Below are positions 16,154 through 22,642 of a DNA stretch of 37,121 nucleotides, one piece after another. Both the position numbers and the translations under genes were made by a program. This stretch comes from Lentisphaerae bacterium RIFOXYA12_64_32 (lineage in GTDB: Bacteria > Verrucomicrobiota > Lentisphaeria > Oligosphaerales > YB12-FULL-65-16): assembly GCA_001803235.1 (NCBI GenBank), contig MHBL01000292.1, forward strand, positions 1-37,121, in the 5' to 3' direction. Each line of letters opens with the position of its first letter. Position 1 is the stretch's first letter. The notes beneath the pieces were generated by a model that was given only the letters and a program-made list of their open reading frames with translations, made no database searches and was not told the origin of the DNA.

Positions 16154-17005
16154 GTGAATTTCATCCCGTCTCTCGAGTTGATCCGCGACGCGGCCAAGCG
16201 CGGGTACGCGGTGCCGTCATTCTGCGTCTGGAACAGTGAGAGCATGGACACTGTCCTGCGTGTGGCCAGCGACTGCCGCGCGCCGGTCATGCTCATGAAC
16301 GGTCCTGCGGAGTTCGCACTGCTGCAGCCCGACCGCATGGCGGACACGGCCCGCGCCATGGCGAAGCACTACAACGTCCCCGCCGCACTGCACCTCGACC
16401 ACGGCGACTCGCTCGCCGGCGCGGAGCAGTGCCTGGCCGCCGGCTACACGTCGCTGATGCTCGACTACTCGTGCAAGCCGTTTGCCGAGAACGTCGCCGG
16501 ACTGCAGCAACTCGTCAGACTGGCACGGCCACGCGGGCTCACCACCGAGGGCGAGATCGGCGCGGTTGGACGCGTCGACGACATCACCGGCGAAGGCTGC
16601 AAGGAGTCGTCGCTCACCGATCCGACGGAACTGCGCAACTACGTCGAGCAGACGGGCCTGGACATGGTCGCTATCTCGTTCGGCAACGCGCACGGCAACT
16701 ACCCGACCCGGCCGAAGCTCGACATGGAACTGCTCGCCCGCCTGCGCACTGCGGCCGGCATCCCGTTGGTGTTGCACGGCGGTTCGGGCACGCCCGAGGA
16801 AGACCTGAAGCAGGCCATTTCGCTGGGCATTGCCAAGGTCAACGTCGCCAGCGAACTGGTCCGCGCCGTGCGCGACACACTGCTCGAGCGCTGGCACGGC
16901 CACCAGACGCTGTGGATCACCCTCACACTCGCCGAGGCGATGAAGGCCCTGGCGCCCGTGGTCGAGAAGTGGTGCCGCTACACCGGCGCAGCGGGGAAGG
17001 CGTAG
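16154..17005 (+). CDS. Class II (zinc) fructose-bisphosphate aldolase-family enzyme (283 aa)
   Basis: GTG start at 16154 after CGGAGGCAGG. Family residues visible: HLDHGD (Asp82 catalytic, His83 zinc), TTEGEIG (Glu134), FGNAHG (His180 zinc), LHGGSG (His208 zinc, then the phosphate loop), and KVNVASE (Asn230). The size and motif spacing fit the GatY/KbaY/IolJ group, which cleave ketose bisphosphates or keto-acid phosphates to dihydroxyacetone phosphate plus an aldehyde. The kinase gene precedes it and the RLP gene follows. The substrate is unknown; the DHAP half of the reaction is a reasonable inference because the phosphate loop is intact. Confidence 0.92.
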   Translation: MNFIPSLELIRDAAKRGYAVPSFCVWNSESMDTVLRVASDCRAPVMLMNGPAEFALLQPDRMADTARAMAKHYNVPAALHLDHGDSLAGAEQCLAAGYTSLMLDYSCKPFAENVAGLQQLVRLARPRGLTTEGEIGAVGRVDDITGEGCKESSLTDPTELRNYVEQTGLDMVAISFGNAHGNYPTRPKLDMELLARLRTAAGIPLVLHGGSGTPEEDLKQAISLGIAKVNVASELVRAVRDTLLERWHGHQTLWITLTLAEAMKALAPVVEKWCRYTGAAGKA

Positions 17006-17150
17006 CGCCGCGTTCCCCCGGCGCGCTATGTTACCAACCTGGACGCAAGGCTGACAGGTTTCGGGTTTCGGGTTTCAGCGGGCACGGGGTGAAGTACCTC
17101 TCGACCGCCTCGGGACGGGGTCCTGGCGTCTTGCCTGAGTGCCGCCTTCA

Positions 17151-17274
17151 GGGCTTGTCGATTTAGCCAAAAAGAAGAGCCCGCGAGGACGCGGGCGCTC
17201 CAAGTTTCGTGCGGCATCCGAACTGGAGCGCCCGCGTCCTCGCGGGCTCTGGGCGCCATTAAATCGACAGGCCC
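17151..17274. repeat. Repeat C (copy 3) inside an outer inverted repeat, within the RLP operon
   Basis: C arms at 17177-17202 and 17224-17249 are perfectly complementary (26 bp). They sit inside a second pair, GGGCTTGTCGATTTA at 17151-17165 and its near-perfect complement at 17260-17274. The resulting 124-bp stem-loop occupies the 406-bp gap between the aldolase and RLP genes. The rest of the gap holds a GGTTTCGGGTTTCGGGTTTC run (about 17056-17075) and no gene. Confidence 0.75.
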
Positions 17275-17411
17275 GTCAAGCGGAAGCTGCAGCGACGCTT
17301 CAGCGAGCGGCCGGCAACCGGCTCGCTTACCCGCCGCAGTGCATCGTTCCCAGACACACCAACCAGCGAACCTTCATCCTAAACCCCTTCAGCCTAAACA
17401 ACCTTCCCCAC

Positions 17412-18809
17412 ATGACAACACATCCCTACATTGGCCGCCAGCCGATCTCCACGCCCGCGCAGACCGCCGCCGCGCTCGCGACCCTGAACGAGGGCCGCGG
17501 CCGCTGCCGGGGCGACGCCGTGTGCGTCAAGTACTTCTTCGCAACGCGCCACAACGGTCCGCCCATGCACGGCCTGATCGAGGCCGCGAAAATGGTGCTG
17601 GAGCATGGTACGCTGAAACCGTGGCACCAGGAAGGCAACTCGTCCGTCCGCAAGCCGGCAGACTACGACCGGTTCATGAGCTGGGCCGAAGACATCCAAC
17701 TCCTCGAGTATCGCCGGAGAGATCACCTCGAGAGTGGGCTCGTCGAGATCGCCTATCCGCTGCACTTCTTCGACAAACGCGCCGACGGTCGCGTCCCGCT
17801 CGCGCAGCTCCTCATGGCGATAGCCAGCGAGCCGGCGTCCGCCTTCTCGTTCTACGAAGGCGCGAAAGTCGTTGACATGCGGTTTCCCCCTGCCCTCTTG
17901 ACGCGCTTTCCCGGCCAGACCTGGCCGCACCGACGCGTCCGCGAGTACCTCCGGCTCCGCGACGACGAACCGCTGATCGGCACCATTGTGAAGCCCAAGA
18001 CCGGCCTCACGCCCGAGCTCTTCTCGAAATGCATCGTCGAGGCCGCAAGAGCGGGGGCGCGCTTTACCAAGGCGGACGAAAACATGCACCTGTCGCTCCG
18101 CGACCTGCCGCGCTACGTGAGCCGGGTCGTGAAGGACCTCGAGGCGGCGGGCTTCGACCTGGGCCGGCGCGGGCGAACACGGCGCACCCGGTTCCTGTTC
18201 GCACCGCACATCACCACGGACGCGGACCGCATCGCCGACTACGCCGCGGCCGCGCTGGACGCCGGCGCCAATGCGCTCATGTTCTCGCCGTACTACGGTG
18301 GCGGCTTCCAGAAAATGTCGGAGATCGTGGCGGCACACGACGTACCGGTGTATGCGCACACGGCCGGGATGAACATGCTGACGGGTTCACCGACCTGGGG
18401 CTTCGACTCGCGCGTCATGTACCTGCTCTCCGGCCTGTTCGGCGCCGCATTCATGCAGATCACGACCATGGGCGGATACCTGAAGCCGGACGACATCGAG
18501 AAGACCGAGATCCTGAACCGCCTGCGCGCCGAGGGCCTGGAAGGTAACGACGGCATGACGCTGGCCATTGCCGGCGGCCTGGGGCCGAAGAACATCGGCC
18601 GGAATATGCGCGAGCTCGGCGAGACTGGCCGGATGTTCCTGGCCGGCACCTCGGTCTACGCGCACCCGGACGGCCCCGCCGCCGGCGTCCGCGCCCTGCG
18701 CCTGGCACACCGCGCCTTCAAAGAACACGGCATCGAGGACGAGCGCGACCTGCGCCGCTTCGCGGCTGACTTGGGCGCGGAAGGAACCGCGCTGCCGCGG
18801 GCGCTGTAG
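17412..18809 (+). CDS. Form IV RuBisCO-like protein (RLP, 465 aa)
   Basis: Related to RuBisCO large subunits over nearly the full length. The catalytic-lysine motif VKPKTGL places Lys194 and Lys196 at the form I positions 175 and 177. FTKADEN gives Lys220, Asp222 and Glu223, matching the carbamylated Lys201 and metal ligands Asp203 and Glu204, with the same 26-residue spacing from Lys175. The loop-6 lysine (334) appears as Gly in TTMGGYLK, His327 is not histidine, and Arg295 is Thr after His316. Ser379 appears as Ala in IAGGLG, while the phosphate-site glycines and the AHPDGPAAG segment resemble GHPWGNAPG. CO2 fixation is therefore unlikely; enolisation, isomerisation or (de)carboxylation of a phosphorylated sugar or acid is plausible. 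No clear ribosome site precedes the ATG. Confidence 0.9.
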   Translation: MTTHPYIGRQPISTPAQTAAALATLNEGRGRCRGDAVCVKYFFATRHNGPPMHGLIEAAKMVLEHGTLKPWHQEGNSSVRKPADYDRFMSWAEDIQLLEYRRRDHLESGLVEIAYPLHFFDKRADGRVPLAQLLMAIASEPASAFSFYEGAKVVDMRFPPALLTRFPGQTWPHRRVREYLRLRDDEPLIGTIVKPKTGLTPELFSKCIVEAARAGARFTKADENMHLSLRDLPRYVSRVVKDLEAAGFDLGRRGRTRRTRFLFAPHITTDADRIADYAAAALDAGANALMFSPYYGGGFQKMSEIVAAHDVPVYAHTAGMNMLTGSPTWGFDSRVMYLLSGLFGAAFMQITTMGGYLKPDDIEKTEILNRLRAEGLEGNDGMTLAIAGGLGPKNIGRNMRELGETGRMFLAGTSVYAHPDGPAAGVRALRLAHRAFKEHGIEDERDLRRFAADLGAEGTALPRAL

Positions 18810-18953
18810 ACACCCCGGGGACGGCCATCCCGCTGGCGCCCGGCCCTTGCCGGCGCGGCAGCGAACCTCGCAAGGTGACGGGTATCCTGCCTGCGCCCGT
18901 TCGGTTCCAGCCCGCGCGTGGACCGGCCTGCACACGAAAGCGACCTCCCGTTC

Positions 18954-18982
18954 TTGACAAGTCCCCCGGTGCGTGGCAGATT
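18954..18982 (+). promoter_or_regulatory. Promoter of the MNT-HEPN pair
   Basis: TTGACA (18954-18959), 17-bp spacer, CAGATT (18977-18982). It lies 43 bp before the ATG at 19026. The -35 is consensus; the -10 is weak. Confidence 0.5.
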
Positions 18983-19025
18983 CCATTCTCGGGTTCAGAA
19001 CGGCGGACATCCGGAGAGATCTGCG

Positions 19026-19364
19026 ATGGTGACCATGCGCCAGATTCGTCGCTACGCCAGGGACGTGGCCCGGACTTTTCGTCCCGACCGCGTGATCCTC
19101 TTCGGGTCCTATGCCAACGGCCATGCCACCGACAACAGTGATGTGGACCTGTTGGTCGTCATGGAACATGATGGCCGAGATGTGGACCAGGCGATCACGA
19201 TCCGGCGGGCCATAGACCGGGAATTCCCGCTCGACTTGGTGGTCCGCACTCCCGCCGAGGTCCGGCGCCGGCTCCGCCAGGAGGATACTTTCCTAAGCAC
19301 CATCTGGCACACGGGGAAGACTCTCTATGACCGAGGAACTGCGAGAGTGGATCGACAAAGCTGA
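19026..19364 (+). CDS. MNT-type minimal nucleotidyltransferase (112 aa)
   Basis: The nucleotidyltransferase signature GSYANGHATDNSDVDLLV is intact (Gly27-Ser28, Asp39 and Asp41), and a third acidic position is plausible in PLDLVV. Such proteins pair with HEPN proteins as two-gene toxin-antitoxin modules; characterised MntA antitoxins adenylylate their HEPN partner. The start is the ATG at 19026, with CGGAGAG 7 bases upstream. The gene overlaps the next one by 38 bp, a tight coupling typical of these modules. Confidence 0.85.
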   Translation: MVTMRQIRRYARDVARTFRPDRVILFGSYANGHATDNSDVDLLVVMEHDGRDVDQAITIRRAIDREFPLDLVVRTPAEVRRRLRQEDTFLSTIWHTGKTLYDRGTARVDRQS

Positions 19365-19728
19365 AGGAGACTACTTCTCGGCTCTCCGGGAGTATCGGGC
19401 GCGGAAACACGTCAACCACGATTCGGCCTGTTTCCATGCCCAGCAGTGCATCGAGAAGTATCTCAAAGCCACGCTCGTGCGTCATCGGATCCCCTTTCCG
19501 AAGACGCATGACCTGCTGCCGCTTCTCGCCGCGTGCGTCCCGTTCCATCCGGTTTGGCGTCTATGGCGCGACGACGTAGAGACTCTGTCGCAATACGCCG
19601 TGCTCTTCCGCTACCCGGGCGAGTCCGCCGGCTGCGCGGACGCCAAGACGGCCATATGCATCATGAAGAGACTCCGAACCGAACTGCGTTGCGCCCTTGG
19701 CCTCGGATCAGTGAGAGCATCCGCCTGA
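19327..19728 (+). CDS. HEPN-domain protein (133 aa), partner of the MNT protein
   Basis: All-helical HEPN fold with the usual ACFHAQQCIEKYLKA helix (residues 33-47) and PKTHDLLPLL (58-67). The late RNxxxH (RX4-6H) ribonuclease motif found in many HEPN toxins is not evident in the C-terminal half. The protein may therefore be a non-nuclease HEPN, or use a different residue set. The ATG lies inside the end of the MNT gene, with GGGGAAGA upstream. The pair could be a toxin-antitoxin system or a nucleotide-modifying complex. Confidence 0.8.
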   Translation: MTEELREWIDKAEGDYFSALREYRARKHVNHDSACFHAQQCIEKYLKATLVRHRIPFPKTHDLLPLLAACVPFHPVWRLWRDDVETLSQYAVLFRYPGESAGCADAKTAICIMKRLRTELRCALGLGSVRASA

Positions 19729-19815
19729 CGGAGGTTCAGTGATCGGGTTCTTCGCACTGACGCTCCCCACGATGTGGCCGTCGTTGACTGCCACGCTGGA
19801 TAGGAGAGCGCGACA

Positions 19816-20157
19816 ATGATTCCCAAACACCGCATGCCAACGTCACCTGGCGAAATTCTCGCGGAGGAGTTTCTCGCACCGCTGGGCATCACGCAGACGG
19901 CCTTGGCGCGGCACATTGGCGTTCCCGTGCGTCGCGTCAACGAAATCGTCCGCGGCAAACGTGCCATCAGTCCTGAAACCGCCCAGTTGCTCGCCGCAGC
20001 CCTCGGGCCGTCACCGTGTAATGCGGCACCGTTGGCGCTTGATGTTGCGCGGCCCGCAGGGTGGCGGTACAATAGTACCTCCAAGACCGCGGTCCGTGGC
20101 GGGCCGTGGCGTCTCTTGGGAAACACGACACAGGAACACTGCACCGGAGGGGTCTGA
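19816..20157 (+). pseudogene. Truncated HigA/VapI-type antitoxin gene
   Basis: The first 65 residues are a good HigA-type helix-turn-helix: SPGEILAEEFLAPLGITQ, then LARHIGVPVRRVNEIVRGKR and ISPETAQLLAAALG. After the SP of the usual TSPEFWLNLQ stretch (about 20010) the sequence turns into unrelated coding. The promoter of the following gene lies within this part. No HigB toxin gene is adjacent on either side. I read it as a 3'-deleted relic whose tail was replaced by intergenic DNA; the first 65 codons might still be translated. Confidence 0.65.
20045..20073 (+). promoter_or_regulatory. Promoter of the third Gfo/Idh/MocA gene
   Basis: TTGCGC (20045-20050), 17-bp spacer, TACAAT (20068-20073); about 87 bp before the ATG at 20160. 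It lies within the broken tail of the HigA-like gene. Confidence 0.5.
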
Positions 20158-20159
20158 CC

Positions 20160-21206
20160 ATGGGTAAGCTGCGGGTCGCGATTGCGGGTTCGGGCGGGAT
20201 TGCGCGTGGGGCGCACATGCGGGGCTGGCAGGCGGTGGCGGACACGTGCGACGTGGTGGCCTGCTGCGACGTGGACGAGAAACGCGTCAAGGCGTTTGCC
20301 ACGGACTTCAAGATCCCGGGTGTGTACACCGATTTCCGGCGCATGCTGGCTGGAGAGAAGCTCGACATCGTGGACATCTGCACGCCCAACAAGTTTCACT
20401 CGCCGATCTCGGTGGCCGCGAGCCGGGCCGGTGCACATGTCATCTGCGAGAAACCCCTGGCGACCAGCACCAAGGAAGTCGAAGGGATGATAAGAGCCGC
20501 GGAGAAATCCAAGCGGCTCCTTATGTGCGCCCAGAGCACGCGTTTCAACGGTCAGGCACAAACGATGAAGAACATCGTCGACGCCGGCACGCTCGGCAAT
20601 ATCTACTACTGCCGCGCCCAGGCGATCCGGCGGCGCTTCGTGCCGACGGCGCCGGGCTTCATCAAGAAAGCGCTGTCCGGCGGCGGCCCGATTTACGACA
20701 TCGGCGTGCACATTCTCGACCTCTCGTACTGGCTCATGGGCGCGCCCAAGCCGGTGACGGTCTCGGCCATGATGGGCACGTTCCTGGCCAAACGCCACGA
20801 CATCATTGGCATGTGGGGCGAATGGGACCGCAAGATGTACGACGTGGAGGACTTCGCCGTCGGCATGATCCGCTTCGACAACGGCGCGGCGCTGACGCTC
20901 GAGTGCAGTTTCCTCCTGAACATGAAAGAGCACGAGCGGTTCGCCACGTCCCTGTTCGGGACCGAGGCCGGCGCGAACTATCCCGAACTCGAAGTCCACG
21001 GCGAGACGAACCGAGTCCTCTACGACCAGAAGGTCAGCTACGTGCCGCAGATGTCCGGGCATGTCGAGGAGATCAAAAGCTTCGTGGACTCCGTGATCAA
21101 CAACAAGCCGGTCGCCGTGCCGCCCGAGCAGACCCTGCAGGTCATCCGCATGCTCGAAGCCATGTACACCTCCGCCGAAAAGAAGGCCGAAGTGAAACTG
21201 CGCTGA
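20160..21206 (+). CDS. Gfo/Idh/MocA-family oxidoreductase (348 aa)
   Basis: Rossmann loop IAGSGGIARGAH (residues 8-19), CEKP catalytic-lysine motif (96-99) and GGGPIYDIGVHILDLSYW in the C-terminal domain with the usual Asp and His. GGAGGGGTC lies 6 bases before the ATG at 20160. It is a single-gene unit with its own promoter, followed by two strong hairpins. It is the third member of the family in this window. All three are divergent from one another, so they probably serve different substrates rather than being recent duplicates. Confidence 0.9.
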   Translation: MGKLRVAIAGSGGIARGAHMRGWQAVADTCDVVACCDVDEKRVKAFATDFKIPGVYTDFRRMLAGEKLDIVDICTPNKFHSPISVAASRAGAHVICEKPLATSTKEVEGMIRAAEKSKRLLMCAQSTRFNGQAQTMKNIVDAGTLGNIYYCRAQAIRRRFVPTAPGFIKKALSGGGPIYDIGVHILDLSYWLMGAPKPVTVSAMMGTFLAKRHDIIGMWGEWDRKMYDVEDFAVGMIRFDNGAALTLECSFLLNMKEHERFATSLFGTEAGANYPELEVHGETNRVLYDQKVSYVPQMSGHVEEIKSFVDSVINNKPVAVPPEQTLQVIRMLEAMYTSAEKKAEVKLR

Positions 21207-21211
21207 TGTCG

Positions 21212-21263
21212 TTGGGGGGCGCCGCCCCCCAAACCCCCTGATGGAGGGGCATTGCCCCTCCAT
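21212..21263 (+). terminator. Two consecutive hairpins after the oxidoreductase gene
   Basis: TTGGGGGGC-GCC-GCCCCCCAA (21212-21232) begins five bases after the stop codon, and ATGGAGGGGCA-T-TGCCCCTCCAT (21241-21263) follows. Stems are perfect but no U-run follows, so they may be transcript 3'-end stabilisers rather than intrinsic terminators. Confidence 0.55.
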
Positions 21264-21269
21264 ACCTCC

Positions 21270-21625
21270 CGATGGCGGATCGCGGACCTGGCGATGGGCA
21301 AGACGCGGCTCTGGCAAGCAACAGATGCGACTCGCCCATCGCCAGGTCCGCAATCCGCCGTGGGGGGGGCTCCCGGTGAGGCAACGACTCCTCCGCGATG
21401 CATAGGGGCAGCGCTGACACCCCAACCTGGTTCAGCAAGAAGCACGGCCCAGGCTCGTAGTTCCGCGTTCACACGGTCCGGCGTCCCCCCGGTCAGGCGC
21501 CACCGGTCCATTGCGTTTCCATGCCCAACCCTGCTACAACTTCAGAGAGGATTGTTCCGCGTGTGTGACCTTGACGACACGACGCAATCGAGACTCCTGG
21601 TGGCGGAATCCCGGAGGGCGTGGCC
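21270..21625. repeat. Inverted-repeat element and repeat F copy before the pseudopilin gene
   Basis: 21276-21299 and 21335-21358 are 24-bp inverted arms (GCGGACCTGGCGATGGGC core) with one mismatch. 21440-21482 is repeat F (CAGGCTCGTAGTTCCGCG then TTCACACGGTCC), related to 22592-22625, 27064-27100 and 36775-36850. No gene is visible in this gap. Confidence 0.65.
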
Positions 21626-22120
21626 ATGAAGGACCGGAAATTCACGCTGATCGAACTGCTGGTGGCACTGGCAATCATCGCCGTGCTAGCCGGGTTGGTC
21701 GTGTATGCCGTGATCGACGTCCCCACCGGAAGACTGTCGGCCGTCACGGCGACGCGACTGGAGATGATGGCCATCGCACTCGACCAGTATCGCGAGGAGC
21801 GCGGGGCCTACCCGCAGGCCGCCAGTGCCAGGGAGATCGACTGGCCCGTGAGCGCCTTCATGTCGACCACTGGCAAACCTTACCTCGAAGGCTACGATCC
21901 GGCCAGGTTCAAGGACGGCTGGGGCAACCGGTTCTGGTACCAGTGTCCGGGCACGATGAACCCGGAGAAGTTCGATCTCTGGTCCATGGGCCGAGACGGT
22001 GCGCACGGCAAGAAGGGTGTCAATGACAACACCACCAGCCCCACGGACGACGCGGCCGACGCGCCGTGCACCGCCGCCGACAGCTCCGACGACATCGCCA
22101 ACTGGAAACGGCACCCATAG
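21626..22120 (+). CDS. Type II secretion G-like pseudopilin (164 aa)
   Basis: The N-terminus MKDRKFTLIELLVALAII carries the prepilin-peptidase motif, with Glu5 of the mature protein, followed by the hydrophobic helix. The residue before Phe is Lys rather than the canonical Gly, a variant seen commonly in Lentisphaerota-type pseudopilins. The C-terminal domain contains DGWGNRFWY and the SMGRDG calcium-loop-like end of GspG proteins. The tail (about 135-164) is polar, Asp/Thr-rich and probably flexible. GGAGGG lies 7 bases before the ATG; a GTG at 21620 is an alternative. No other secretion genes adjoin, so it may be one of several orphan pseudopilins. Confidence 0.85.
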   Translation: MKDRKFTLIELLVALAIIAVLAGLVVYAVIDVPTGRLSAVTATRLEMMAIALDQYREERGAYPQAASAREIDWPVSAFMSTTGKPYLEGYDPARFKDGWGNRFWYQCPGTMNPEKFDLWSMGRDGAHGKKGVNDNTTSPTDDAADAPCTAADSSDDIANWKRHP

Positions 22121-22155
22121 CGGTGGTTGTCCGCAGCGGGCGGCAGTGGCGCGGC

Positions 22156-22193
22156 GACCTCCGGTTATGTGACGCGTCACATAACCGGAGGTC
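22156..22193. repeat. Perfect 38-bp palindrome
   Basis: Arms of 19 bp without spacer, beginning GACCTCCGGTTATGTGACG, centred at 22174/22175. It lies 36 bp after the pseudopilin stop and directly abuts repeat A copy 3. A perfect palindrome of this length needs a special explanation (insertion product, protein-binding site or terminator). Confidence 0.85.
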
Positions 22194-22642
22194 GGTGCCG
22201 AGAACAGCGCCAGCGAAACCGGGAGAATCAGGCCCGCCGCGAGGCGACCATCGGCTTGCCCTGAAGGGGCAACGTATAATAGCCCAGGGCAGAGCGACAG
22301 CGTCACCCTGGGTTCTGGTGTCGACCGGTGGCAAACGGTGGCCAGCCCGGGGCCGATTCAATACCGATTCGGGTCGCACCGGGCGAAACGGACGATCAGG
22401 AACCCGAACGGGACCTCCGGGACCGCAGCAGGGTGCCTCGGGTCCGTCCCGGACCGAGGCCCTCGGCCGGGGATCCGTCTACACCCAGGCAGCTTCGCCG
22501 GACAGAGCCGGCCCGAGCATCCCGCTTCGGCGCGAGACGCGCCGAGCCACCGCGCACTCGATCGCACCCCTGAGTTGCCATGTGCACACGCGCCCCGGAC
22601 CGCGTGAACGCGGGACTACGAGCCTGGAACCTCAGGGTTCTA
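22193..22642. repeat. Repeat cluster A3, B4 and F2
   Basis: 22193-22410 is repeat A in inverted orientation, ending in AACCCGAACGGGA. 22411-22560 is repeat B in inverted orientation, with modules CTCGGGTCC-GTCCC-GGACCGAG and TCGGCGCG-AGA-CGCGCCGA. 22592-22625 is repeat F (CCGCGTGAACGCGGGACTAC). The stretch contains no gene; the convergent pseudopilin and glycosidase genes end on either side. Confidence 0.75.

Noticed and set aside
17412..18809. Genuine CO2-fixing RuBisCO large subunit
   Set aside because: The loop-6 lysine, His327 and Arg295 equivalents are not conserved, and no small subunit or phosphoribulokinase gene is present.
8544..21206. The three Gfo/Idh/MocA genes as recent tandem duplicates
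   Set aside because: Their sequences share only family motifs, their lengths differ (402, 367 and 348 aa) and the substrate-site segments are unlike one another.
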